Of a stretch of DNA of 64,000 bases, positions 56,595-64,000 are shown piece after piece. The notes under the pieces were generated by a model. It saw only the letters and a program-made list of their open reading frames with translations, was not told the origin of the DNA and made no database searches. Each line of letters opens with the position of its first letter. The stretch's first letter is position 1. Source of the DNA: Yersinia aleksiciae (GTDB lineage: Bacteria; Pseudomonadota; Gammaproteobacteria; Enterobacterales; Enterobacteriaceae); assembly GCF_001047675.1 (NCBI RefSeq), contig NZ_CP011975.1, positions 3,016,073-3,080,072 of the forward strand, read 5' to 3'. A program made the position numbers and the translations under genes.

Positions 56595-56634
56595 AAAGCG
56601 ATATCTGGCACTTGTCAGTATCGCTTTATTTTTA
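56595..56634 (+). terminator. proBA terminator
   Basis: Perfect 9-bp arms AAAGCGATA/TATCGCTTT are followed by ATTTTT, 28 bases after the proA stop. Confidence 0.88.
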
Positions 56635-56674
56635 ACTCTCCTGACTCCCCGTCGAAAATACAAAAAATAACCGC

Positions 56675-56701
56675 TAAAGTAATGCTGACATCTGCCGATA
56701 A
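56675..56701 (+). promoter_or_regulatory. FliA (sigma-28) flagellar promoter of ycgR
   Basis: TAAAGTAA, then exactly 11 bases, then GCCGATAA: the -10 element is a perfect match and the -35 matches six of eight positions of TAAAGTTT. It lies 71 bases upstream of ycgR and would make it a flagellar class 3 gene. Confidence 0.9.
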
Positions 56702-56772
56702 CCATTCCGGTATTTATAGGCTTTTAATAATCTGGGTAGCCAGGGCGATAAATTAAAGATGGGGAATGGCAG

Positions 56773-57522
56773 GTGAGCGAAACGTCTAAAGAAAATTTTG
56801 TCAAAACGAATAAATTAGCGATCTGTGCAATTCTTCGGGACTTAAAGAAGAATGATACTGCAGTGATGGTGACCCATGCCCGCGGGCAATTTATTAGCCG
56901 TATTCTGGATGTAGTGCCCGAAACTAATCAGTTTATTTTTGATTTTGGCAGCGTGGAACATGAAAATATTTCAGCTCTCGCTGCTAATCAAATAACTCTC
57001 ATTGCGGAACCTACTGGTGCAAAAATAGAGTTCACCTGTAGTCCATTGAAAGAAATAAAGTATTTATCGCTGCCAGCCTTTAGCACCTCCCTTCCTGAGC
57101 AACTTTACTTTATTCAACGACGGGAATATTTTCGCGTCAATATTCCTCAGTGGCCCGCTTATTACTGCTCAGGAAAATTCGCTGATGGCAGTAAGTTCTC
57201 CTATACGTTAGCAGATGTCTCCTTGGGGGGAATGGGTCTATATGCCCTGAAAGGCAGTGAGTTCCCGCTGCAAGGATGTGGAATTCTACGTGATGTCTCG
57301 GTTGATTTATGCGGCTTTGGCATTTTTAAATTGGACCTGCAATTTATCCGATCCATTGATAAAAAAGTGGTGAATAACAAAGGCGAAACACTCACGATGC
57401 AACGGCTGAGTTTTAAATTCTCTCGTTTAAGTCCGATCCAAGAAAAAGGGCTGCAACGTGCTATTTTTGAACTGGAAAAGCAGCAAAGCGCCAAGGCGCG
57501 AAAATTTCAGGACGGCATGTAA
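56773..57522 (+). CDS. ycgR: Flagellar brake protein YcgR (PilZ)
   Basis: YcgR is a cyclic-di-GMP receptor that slows the flagellar motor when c-di-GMP is high. It has an N-terminal YcgR domain (about 10-115) and a C-terminal PilZ domain (about 117-235) with the ligand motifs QRREYFRVNIP (RxxxR) and ADVSLGGMGLY (D/NxSxxG), both intact. The start is GTG at 56773 after GGGGAATGG. At 249 residues it has the E. coli length. The near-perfect sigma-28 promoter upstream confirms its place in the flagellar regulon although no flagellar gene is nearby. An inverted repeat (TCGAGATAG/CTATCTCGA, 57553-57580) follows. Confidence 0.95.
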   Translation: MSETSKENFVKTNKLAICAILRDLKKNDTAVMVTHARGQFISRILDVVPETNQFIFDFGSVEHENISALAANQITLIAEPTGAKIEFTCSPLKEIKYLSLPAFSTSLPEQLYFIQRREYFRVNIPQWPAYYCSGKFADGSKFSYTLADVSLGGMGLYALKGSEFPLQGCGILRDVSVDLCGFGIFKLDLQFIRSIDKKVVNNKGETLTMQRLSFKFSRLSPIQEKGLQRAIFELEKQQSAKARKFQDGM

Positions 57523-57665
57523 TCGAGGAATTCCAACATGATATGAACACAATCGAGATAGTCAATCAGAGCTATCTCGACTGAATAAAATAAAAACTGA
57601 AAAATATGTTGAATTATCATGCAACTGGCCCAATATTATAAGCTGGCTATTAAGGAGGATTAAGC

Positions 57666-57920
57666 ATGGGGATCAGCGAAGAAGAGAGTATCCGCCGTTT
57701 GACTGATGAGAAAAACTCGATTGGTCATTCGGCTAAATGGGTAGCGATAATATCTGCTGTCTATTTTGTCATTATGCTGTTTTATCAGCATGAGTTGGGT
57801 GTATTAAGCTTGGCTGGTGGTATTTTTATCGTGTCATTCTCCATCTGGATGAAGAAACGCCAAAAAGTAAAATCTTACAGAAATCAGTTGCAGCAGATGG
57901 GCGAAGATAAAATAGTTTAA
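57666..57920 (+). CDS. Small membrane protein of unknown function
   Basis: The 84-residue protein has a charged N-terminus, two hydrophobic segments (about 25-42 WVAIISAVYFVIMLFYQH, and about 45-62 GVLSLAGGIFIVSFSIWM) and a basic tail (KKRQKVKSYRNQLQQ). It is preceded by an excellent Shine-Dalgarno, AAGGAGG. I do not recognise the family. It lies 143 bases after ycgR and could share its transcript or be independent. The topology suggests both termini in the cytoplasm. Confidence 0.7.
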   Translation: MGISEEESIRRLTDEKNSIGHSAKWVAIISAVYFVIMLFYQHELGVLSLAGGIFIVSFSIWMKKRQKVKSYRNQLQQMGEDKIV

Positions 57921-58052
57921 TCTAGAAATAACATCCCCTTTGACTGATGGATCAGAAGAACAGCAGGCGCCATGCCCGATGAACTGTTCATCCGATTATC
58001 AGTGCTTAACGTTTCTTCGTTTGCAGCCTTGCAAGCGCTCCTTGAATATTGT

Positions 58053-58076
58053 CTCCATCTCCATCTCCATCTCCAT
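58053..58076. repeat. Hexanucleotide repeat (CTCCAT)4
   Basis: Four perfect CTCCAT units lie just beyond the 3' end of the minus-strand acetyltransferase gene (stop at 58085). It is outside any supported coding region; a short ORF across it encodes only repeated Leu-His and is rejected. Confidence 0.85.
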
Positions 58077-58084
58077 CTATCGTA

Positions 58085-58564
58085 TTATTTCAGTGACTTA
58101 GACATATTAAAGCCGGTGACTACGAATGCCATTTGCTCATACAATCTTTTAGCTTGGGGATTATCAGCCGCTACCCGCAGTTTTATCTCGAATATACCCT
58201 GATCGATCAATCGTTTTTCCAATGCTTCTAAACACGCCGAGCCATAACCCTGACGTTGACACTGCGGTAGTACGTAGAAATCCTTAATAAAGGCCGCACT
58301 ATCCTCTTTACCTAACCCATACCATAAATAACCCACCAATTGCTCTTCACCGCCGATATCATCTCTATTTTCGATGCAAAAAAGATGGTCACTAGGGCTA
58401 TTAACACCCTCCGGTAAATAGCTATCAAAGCTCTGTGTTGCATAAGCCTGAGCTTGCTCGACGCTATAGTCACTATTAGACACCAAATCTTGCGCATATT
58501 CGGTAATAAATAAATTCCTATAGTCGCCAAGCTCCTCAGCCCGCATTGCTCTGAGTGTAACCAT
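58085..58564 (-). CDS. GNAT-family N-acetyltransferase
   Basis: This is a single-domain GNAT protein of 159 residues with an unknown acceptor. Motif A is FIKDFYVLPQCQRQGYGSACLEALEKRL, with the acetyl-CoA loop QRQGYG; motif B is KLRVAADNPQAKRLYEQMAFV with the usual N...A..LYE. The ATG at 58564 (MVTLRAMRAEE) has GGGAGA upstream; a longer in-frame start at 58603 has no support. It lies between convergent and divergent neighbours as a single gene. Confidence 0.85.
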   Translation of the reverse strand: MVTLRAMRAEELGDYRNLFITEYAQDLVSNSDYSVEQAQAYATQSFDSYLPEGVNSPSDHLFCIENRDDIGGEEQLVGYLWYGLGKEDSAAFIKDFYVLPQCQRQGYGSACLEALEKRLIDQGIFEIKLRVAADNPQAKRLYEQMAFVVTGFNMSKSLK

Positions 58565-58699
58565 AATATCTCCCACGCTATTGTGATGCTTCAATTCACC
58601 CACTATAGTGGATTTGGTTCAAAAAAAGCATATTAACGCTTTACAAGGAATAAGATAGATAAAGTGAATCAGCGAGTTAAACCATAATCGGGGATATTA

Positions 58700-59470
58700 A
58701 TGACAACACAAAATAGCCATACAGATGCAGTTGAAAGGCAGTTTGGCGATCAGGCTAATGCTTATCTGACGAGTGCCGTACATGCTCAAGGTAAAGATTT
58801 ACAGCGCTTGGCTACGCTACTGCAACCCCATGGTAATGCTCATTTACTCGATCTTGGATGTGGGGCCGGCCACGCCAGCTTCGCAGCGGCGGCAGTGGTG
58901 AAGTCTGTCGTTTCGTATGATCTTTCAGCACAGATGCTGCAAGTGGTCAGTCAGGCCGCCGCAGACAAAAATCTGACTAATATTGCGGTACAACAGGGGC
59001 TGGCTGAATCATTACCCTTTGGTGATCAGAGTTTTGATATTGTCATCAGTCGCTACTCTGCACACCACTGGCACGATGTCGGCCAAGCTTTACGTGAAGT
59101 TAAGCGGGTATTACGGCCGGGCGGTGAAGTTATCTTTATGGATGTGGTTTCACCCGGTCATCCTGTGCTGGATATTTATCTGCAAACGGTAGAGGTTTTA
59201 CGTGATACTTCCCATGTGCGGAATTACTCGCCAGGTGAATGGCTGGCGCTGTTTACTGATGCTGGATTGGTAATTAATGAAGTGACCTCCGATCGATTAT
59301 ATTTGGAGTTCAGTAGCTGGATTGCCAGAATGCGCACACCCGAGTATTTTGCGACTGCAATTCGTGAGCTACAAAAATCAGCATCCGAAAGTGTGATTAA
59401 TCATTATCAGATTAACGCTGACGGTTCATTTACCAGTGATATTATGATGGTTGTTGCAAAGCGTGACTAA
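58700..59470 (+). CDS. yafE: Class I SAM-dependent methyltransferase YafE
   Basis: This is a cytoplasmic methyltransferase of unknown substrate in the UbiE/BioC-like group. Motif I is LLDLGCGAGHASFAAA (about residue 49), motif II SYDLSAQML, the pre-motif IV segment LPFGDQSFDIVISRYSAHHW, and post-motif VKRVLRPGGEVIFMD. The 256 residues agree with the E. coli YafE family. The stop codon is the base before a truncated ERIC element. Confidence 0.85.
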   Translation: MTTQNSHTDAVERQFGDQANAYLTSAVHAQGKDLQRLATLLQPHGNAHLLDLGCGAGHASFAAAAVVKSVVSYDLSAQMLQVVSQAAADKNLTNIAVQQGLAESLPFGDQSFDIVISRYSAHHWHDVGQALREVKRVLRPGGEVIFMDVVSPGHPVLDIYLQTVEVLRDTSHVRNYSPGEWLALFTDAGLVINEVTSDRLYLEFSSWIARMRTPEYFATAIRELQKSASESVINHYQINADGSFTSDIMMVVAKRD

Positions 59471-59540
59471 TACCCGTCATCTTTCAAGTCGCAGGAGTGT
59501 TGGCTTGCCGCCTTCCTGCATCTTGATAATCAATAAAGTA
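59469..59540 (+). repeat. Internally deleted ERIC element after yafE
   Basis: TAATACCCGTCATCTTTCAAGTCGCAGG is the left ERIC arm and TTGCCGCCTTCCTGCATCTTGATAATC the right arm; the central dyad of about 55 bp is missing. The element starts at the yafE stop codon. Confidence 0.75.
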
Positions 59541-59744
59541 TCAATCTGGGTGACGGCCAAATATATCGGCGTCTGTAGCTGTTTATTTATCTACCTGTCT
59601 CCAGTGACATAAAATATTTTATTTCCTCCTTATTCCCCTCACAATGATTGATCTTCTTTACAGAGCATTACGTCTCCTTGCATTGAGGCACTCATAATTA
59701 ACCTCACAAAGACGTTACATATAACCTGTCTGTTGGAGATTTTT

Positions 59745-60014
59745 ATGAAACTATTACCTATTATCGCAGCCGCATTTATTGCCACCGCTTCATTCGCCAC
59801 TATGGCTGCACAAGAAGTGAGTCCGGAACAAGCGACGAAATTGCAAAGTATGGGGGTTATCTCTATTTCTAATGTCAGCGGTTCACCAATGGATGTGGAG
59901 TCAGCATTAAATGCGAAAGCAACCACAGATGGTGCGAGCCACTATCGGGTCATCGGCATGAGCAATCCCGGTGACTCCAGCAATTACAGTGCCAGTGCCG
60001 AGATTTATCGCTAA
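59745..60014 (+). CDS. DUF1471 (YhcN/BhsA-type) periplasmic protein
   Basis: This is a small secreted protein of 89 residues with signal peptide MKLLPIIAAAFIATASFATMAA and a DUF1471 domain: the VSPEQATKLQSMGVISISNVSGSPMDVESALNAKA start and the terminal HYRVIGMSNPGD...YSASAEIYR strands are typical. Family members (BhsA, McbA, YdgH and others) are linked to stress, envelope permeability and biofilm; which one this equals is unclear. The ATG at 59745 has GGAG upstream. A strong terminator follows at 60092. Confidence 0.85.
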   Translation: MKLLPIIAAAFIATASFATMAAQEVSPEQATKLQSMGVISISNVSGSPMDVESALNAKATTDGASHYRVIGMSNPGDSSNYSASAEIYR

Positions 60015-60091
60015 CTTTCATCATAAATGATAATTCAATCGGTTTCTGGAGATAGTCGCGATATCGTAATAACAACAACGCTATAGTTTAC

Positions 60092-60146
60092 AAGTAAGCC
60101 CAAGTTAGCAATCGCAAATTATTGTTACCTTGGGCTTACTTATTTC
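60092..60146 (+). terminator. Terminator after the DUF1471 gene
   Basis: A perfect 13-bp stem AAGTAAGCCCAAG/CTTGGGCTTACTT has a 24-base loop that itself can pair partly, followed by ATTTCT. Confidence 0.75.
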
Positions 60147-60279
60147 TGATCACTCATATTCCTCGCAAGAGTATTTTCTATTTGACGACTAAAAATAATT
60201 AATTATTAGAGCAATCTTAATGATAACTTAAGAAAAATAAGGTGCTATTGTGGTGTATCTGAGGCTCCGAGGAGAGGCT

Positions 60280-60837
60280 ATGCTAAACACCGTTCGGCGT
60301 AATTTTAAAAGTCAATTTTCCTATTTGCAGCGCTTTATTGCCTCACCCCGCACGGTTGGCACGTTAGCTCCTTCTTCGCCTTGGTTGTGCCAGGCGATGT
60401 TGAATCAGGTGGATTGGAAACAACAGCTTAATATTGCTGAATTGGGCGCAGCTGATGGTGTGCTGACAAAGCGGATTTTGTCACATATGTCAGTAAACTC
60501 TCGCTTACAGGCTTACGAAATTCTGCCCCATTTTGTGCACGCATTGCATCAGATAAATGACTCGCGTTTGCAGGTCGTAGATCGCTCGGCCGAACAGTTA
60601 GATCAGAATTACGATGTTGTATTTTGTTGCTTACCACTGCTCTCGATCCCAACCAAGATCAGCATCAGAATATTGCAGCAGACCCAACAGCGTTTACGCG
60701 CAAACGGTGGAATGCTGGTATTGTTCCAATACAGCCACCTTTCCGAACCCTTGTTATCCCGCTATTTCACGTGGAAAAAGATACGGGTAGTCCGTAATTT
60801 CCCTCCCGCATTAGTTTATATTTGCCAGCCTCGTTAG
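60280..60837 (+). CDS. SAM-dependent methyltransferase-like protein
   Basis: The 185-residue protein resembles the phospholipid N-methyltransferase/rRNA dimethylase-like group. An N-terminal amphipathic part FIASPRTVGTLAPSSPWLCQAML is followed by motif I IAELGAADGVLTKRIL (GxG replaced by GAADG), an acidic strand end YEILPHFVHAL, and DVVFCCLPLLSIPTK where NxPF/PPY-like motif IV is expected. The ATG at 60280 has GGAGAGG close upstream. The substrate is unknown. An inverted repeat (ACCGCCGTA/TACGGCGGT, 60913-60958) follows and could be its terminator, though the T-tail is poor. Confidence 0.7.
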   Translation: MLNTVRRNFKSQFSYLQRFIASPRTVGTLAPSSPWLCQAMLNQVDWKQQLNIAELGAADGVLTKRILSHMSVNSRLQAYEILPHFVHALHQINDSRLQVVDRSAEQLDQNYDVVFCCLPLLSIPTKISIRILQQTQQRLRANGGMLVLFQYSHLSEPLLSRYFTWKKIRVVRNFPPALVYICQPR

Positions 60838-61007
60838 CGGCCCTGTTTTGCCGTTCCTCATGTTCCATACGCCATAGCCTCTAGTTATCCAGAGGATTAT
60901 TAGGCGAAAAATACCGCCGTATTGATCAAAATTAAGTTTGAGGGGGCGCTACGGCGGTTCCTCTCTCTTATCTAAACGGATTAAGCATTTCATTTGAAAA
61001 ACGCTAA

Positions 61008-61022
61008 TGATAATGATTATCA
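61008..61022. promoter_or_regulatory. Fur box
   Basis: TGATAATGATTATCA is a perfect 7-1-7 inverted repeat matching the Fur consensus. It lies 33 bases upstream of the siderophore-binding protein gene, so iron repression of the two downstream genes is expected. Confidence 0.9.
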
Positions 61023-61054
61023 TGCGCAGCTAATTTTCTGGTTATGTGACGTGT

Positions 61055-62173
61055 ATGCGCTATTTTCAGGCTGTTTTGGTCTTTTGTCTGCTCAGTGTGG
61101 CCTCTAACGGGCAGGCAAAGAGTGTCACCGATATTCTAGGGCGTCAGGTGGAAGTACCGGATAACCCGCAGCGTATTATTCTGGGTGAAAGCCGGATGTT
61201 ATATACGTTGGCGTTATTGACGCCAGGTAATCCAGCAGAGCGCGTGATTGGTTGGCCCGCGGACCTTGAACGTTATGATGCGCAAAGCTGGCAGCTCTAT
61301 ACACAAAAATTTCCTGAAATCGCTCAAATTCCAATAATCGGCAATGGAAATATTCGCCAGATAAATGTTGAGCGCCTTATTCAATCGAAGCCCGATCTGA
61401 TTATTTTGTCACGACTCTCCGGGGGGGAAGGTGATGACGGAACATTAGCGCGTTTAACCCAAGCCGGTATTCCCGTTATCTATGTGGATCTGCGGATCGA
61501 TTTGTTAAAGCACACGGTTCCCAGTATTAAGCTGTTGGGTGAGGTGCTTAATCACCAAGCGCGCGCCGAGCAATTTATCATTTTTTATCAGCGGCATATG
61601 CAAGTGATCCAGCAGCGGCTGGCGCAGTATCAAGGGCGAAAACCGAAGGTTATGCTGCATTTACACCTTGGGCGGCGTGAAAGTTGCTGCACCACGGCCT
61701 CTAAAGGCAATCTCGGCGACCTGATTGCTTTCGCCGGTGGTGACAATATTGCCTCTTCTCGTATTAATACCCTGTATGGCGAACTGAATCCGGAAAATGT
61801 GCTGCAAGCCAATCCAGATATCTATATTGCCACCGGCATGGCGGGCCTTACTGGCAAGCGTTTTTCCAGCTTGCAATTGGGGCCACTGGTCAACGCTGAA
61901 CAGGCACAAAACAGCTTCCAGCAGGTACTGTCAGACCAACCCATCCTTTCTCATCTTAGCGCGGTGACTCAGGGCCGCGCCTACAGTATTTGGCATAATT
62001 TCTACCTCAGCCCTTACCACGTTGTGGCAGTAGAGATGTTTGCCAAAGCGTTCTATCCGGATTTATTTGCTGATGTCTGTCCACAGCAAACATTCCAACA
62101 ACTCTATCAACAATTTTTACCGCTACCTTTCTCAGGGATTTATTGGAGTCAGTTCAAATATGGAAATAATTAA
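61055..62173 (+). CDS. Siderophore ABC transporter substrate-binding protein
   Basis: This is a periplasmic binding protein of the FhuD/TroA-like class (helical backbone). The signal peptide is MRYFQAVLVFCLLSVASNGQA. The mature start TDILGRQVEVPDNPQRIILGESRMLYTLALL is the typical first strand region; later come INVERLIQSKPDLIILSR, GIPVIYVDLR and NPENVLQANPDIYIATG. An unusual CC pair occurs in RRESCCTTASKGNLGDLIAFAGG. The ATG at 61055 gives 372 residues; a GTG nine bases upstream is less likely. It overlaps the receptor gene by 14 bases, so the two are coupled and their ligand is probably the same ferric siderophore. Confidence 0.85.
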   Translation: MRYFQAVLVFCLLSVASNGQAKSVTDILGRQVEVPDNPQRIILGESRMLYTLALLTPGNPAERVIGWPADLERYDAQSWQLYTQKFPEIAQIPIIGNGNIRQINVERLIQSKPDLIILSRLSGGEGDDGTLARLTQAGIPVIYVDLRIDLLKHTVPSIKLLGEVLNHQARAEQFIIFYQRHMQVIQQRLAQYQGRKPKVMLHLHLGRRESCCTTASKGNLGDLIAFAGGDNIASSRINTLYGELNPENVLQANPDIYIATGMAGLTGKRFSSLQLGPLVNAEQAQNSFQQVLSDQPILSHLSAVTQGRAYSIWHNFYLSPYHVVAVEMFAKAFYPDLFADVCPQQTFQQLYQQFLPLPFSGIYWSQFKYGNN

Positions 62174-64000
62174 GTGTCAGCGTTGGTACTGGTGCGGCTT
62201 GCCGCTGCTGGCGATGGGGTCGGTCGCCCAATCAGCAGACAATCGTACCGAAGACAAAAAGATCGAAAATAGAACCAAAATAGTAGTGATTGGTCAGCAA
62301 AGTGAAGCTGAGACACAAAGTTACCAGCCGACAACCAGTGTCACCGGGACTCGCACCGAGAGCAATTTGTTGAATGTACCGCAGGCGGTCAGTGTCGTGC
62401 CACGGCAGGTACTGCGTGATCAAGCCGCAAGAAACATTGATGAGGCGCTATATAACGTTAGTGGCATTACCCAGACGAATACCTTGGGTGGCACGCAAGA
62501 TGCCGTTATGAAGCGCGGATTTGGCGATAACCGTGATGGTTCAATCCTGCGTGATGGTGTGCGTTCGGTACTCGCACGTAATTTCACCCCGACAACTGAG
62601 CGGGTCGAGGTACTTAAAGGCCCGGCATCAATGTTTTATGGCATGGGGGAGCCGGGTGGCGTCATCAATATGATCACTAAGAAGCCACAGTTGATGCAGC
62701 AAGCGCACATTGAAGGTTGGGGGCGCAGTTTTAACGGGGGTGGGGGCCAGTTGGATCTCACCGGCCCATTAGGCCAATCCGGTTTCGCTTATCGGATGAT
62801 TGTGGATCACGATGAAACAGATTACTGGCGTAACTTTGGTCGCCATCGTCAAACCGTTGTCGCACCCTCGATAATGTGGTTTGGTGAAACGACTACCGTC
62901 CGTGTCGCTTACGAACGTATGGAATATCTCACCCCCTTTGATCGCGGCACCATTATTGATAGCCGCACGGGTAAACCAGTCGATACCCCATGCCATCGCC
63001 GATTTGACGAGATCTATAACGCGACTCGGGGTGATCAGGACAATATCACCCTGCAAGTTGATCAGGTGCTAAATGATCATTGGAAAAGCACACTGACATA
63101 CGCGTATGGCCGTAACCGCTACAGTGATAATCAAGCGCGGGCTTTATCGCTCAATCCGATGACTGGAGTGTTGACTCGACAAGCCGATGCGACAGCCAGT
63201 GCAGTCAGCCAGGCTCAAGCGGTGCAAATGACACTGAATGGCGATCTGGATTTAGGAGGGATGGGCCATCAGATGCTATTTGGCTTCGACTACGAAGATA
63301 ACCGTACCTACCGTGGCGATATGATCCGTGACAAAAAGAACGCGGATTTTGATATTTATCATCCGGTGTACGGTTTGATGCCAGTCTCGACGAAGGTCAG
63401 TGCTAAAAACAGCGATCACCGCAGAAACTTAAAAAGTTATGGTTGGTTTATGCAGGACGCTATTGAGCTGACCGATAAATGGATTGTACTGGCAGGTTTA
63501 CGTTACGATCATTTTGATGTTTTCTCCGGTAAAGGACGGCCCTTTATCACCAATACCGAGAGTGCTGGCAGTAAATTGATCCCACGCACCGGTGTGGTCT
63601 ACAAGTTAACGCCAGAAATCTCTTTTTATGGTAGTTACAGTGAATCTTTCAAGCCTAATTCGTCTATTGCTAAACAGATAAGTTCATTGCCACCAGAGCA
63701 GGGACAATCTTGGGAAATCGGTAGCAAAGTTGAATTACTTAATGGTGTGACCGGTACTCTGGCGCTATTTGATATCGCCAAACGCAATGTTATGGTCAAT
63801 GAGTTAATTGATGGTGAAACAGTTACTCGCACCGCTGGACGTGTGCGTTCACAAGGTATTGAGTTAGATGTCGCGGGGCAATTGACCGATAATCTAAGCG
63901 CCATTGCCACTTATGCTTATATTGGGGCCAGAGTAACGGAAGACCCTAATAATAAAGGTAATCAGATGACGAATGTCGCCCGTAATAGTGCGTCTTTATT
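62160..64000 (+). CDS. TonB-dependent siderophore receptor (partial, 3' end outside window)
   Basis: This is an outer-membrane gated channel for a ferric siderophore. The frame is open from the ATG at 62160 (GGAG upstream) to the window end, 613 codons, without a stop. It has a signal region, a TonB-box-like KIVVIGQ, and a plug domain (about 65-175) with NVPQAVSVVPRQVL, GFGDNRDGSILRDGVRS, ERVEVLKGPASMFYG and GEPGGVINMITKKP. Barrel strands then run through GVVYKLTPEISFYGSYSESFKPN and ELDVAGQLTDNLSAIATYAYI. It resembles the hydroxamate-type receptors FhuE and FoxA; the ligand cannot be told. Under the Fur box at 61008. Confidence 0.92.
   Translation, partial: MEIIKCQRWYWCGLPLLAMGSVAQSADNRTEDKKIENRTKIVVIGQQSEAETQSYQPTTSVTGTRTESNLLNVPQAVSVVPRQVLRDQAARNIDEALYNVSGITQTNTLGGTQDAVMKRGFGDNRDGSILRDGVRSVLARNFTPTTERVEVLKGPASMFYGMGEPGGVINMITKKPQLMQQAHIEGWGRSFNGGGGQLDLTGPLGQSGFAYRMIVDHDETDYWRNFGRHRQTVVAPSIMWFGETTTVRVAYERMEYLTPFDRGTIIDSRTGKPVDTPCHRRFDEIYNATRGDQDNITLQVDQVLNDHWKSTLTYAYGRNRYSDNQARALSLNPMTGVLTRQADATASAVSQAQAVQMTLNGDLDLGGMGHQMLFGFDYEDNRTYRGDMIRDKKNADFDIYHPVYGLMPVSTKVSAKNSDHRRNLKSYGWFMQDAIELTDKWIVLAGLRYDHFDVFSGKGRPFITNTESAGSKLIPRTGVVYKLTPEISFYGSYSESFKPNSSIAKQISSLPPEQGQSWEIGSKVELLNGVTGTLALFDIAKRNVMVNELIDGETVTRTAGRVRSQGIELDVAGQLTDNLSAIATYAYIGARVTEDPNNKGNQMTNVARNSASL

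Noticed and set aside
57972..58202. Short plus-strand reading frame through the CTCCAT repeat
   Set aside because: The product is mostly a Leu-His repeat, overlaps the end of the acetyltransferase gene and has no ribosome-binding site.

Overview
The window is enterobacterial chromosome and looks like Yersinia, most probably the Y. enterocolitica side of the genus. The evidence is the Na+-translocating NADH:quinone reductase operon (nqrA-F, apbE, nqrM), a complete methionine-salvage locus, several ERIC elements of the type common in yersiniae, and a TpsB/TpsA/HMW1C-type locus that I match from memory to rscBAC of Y. enterocolitica. The species is inferred from gene content, not from any database match.

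Layout. 1-606: end of an rRNA operon (23S 3' end, 5S, tRNA-Asp, terminator). 607-1495: no intact gene; an IS256-family transposase remnant and dispersed repeats. 1496-8496: pssA, patZ, tapT, trxC (all minus) and yfiF (plus). 8497-16352: a tandem ERIC cluster, then the minus-strand efflux block ygaY-like MFS, ygaZ, ygaH, mprA, an outer-membrane efflux lipoprotein, emrA and emrB. 16522-24644: an orphan class V aminotransferase, then methionine salvage: mtnE with an omega-amidase (minus), mtnBCD (plus), mtnA (minus) and mtnK (plus), with MetJ-box-like repeats in both divergent intergenic regions.

24645-34836 is the most distinctive block: an AT-rich flank, a two-partner secretion transporter, a 1978-residue repetitive adhesin and an HMW1C-type cytoplasmic N-glycosyltransferase. 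Together they would make, glycosylate and export a large surface adhesin. Its last gene runs into the terminator of the neighbouring fadE, so the glycosyltransferase tail is encoded by that hairpin.

34867-39741: fadE (FadR-like site), gmhA, yafJ and yafK. 40205-47362: the Na+-NQR operon with its flavinylation and maturation factors. 47557-56567: a GDPD-like periplasmic protein, dinB (LexA box), pepD, gpt, frsA, crl and proBA. 56675-60837: ycgR behind a near-consensus FliA (sigma-28) promoter, a small membrane protein, a GNAT acetyltransferase, yafE, a DUF1471 protein and a methyltransferase-like protein. 61008-64000: a Fur-box-controlled siderophore-binding protein and a TonB-dependent receptor that runs off the window.

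Most genes are ordinary core genes. The points deserving a second look are the adhesin/glycosyltransferase locus, ERIC elements placed exactly at start codons, stop codons and an operator, an outer-membrane factor built into the emr operon, the GDPD-like protein without its usual catalytic residues, and several perfect palindromes with no assigned function.
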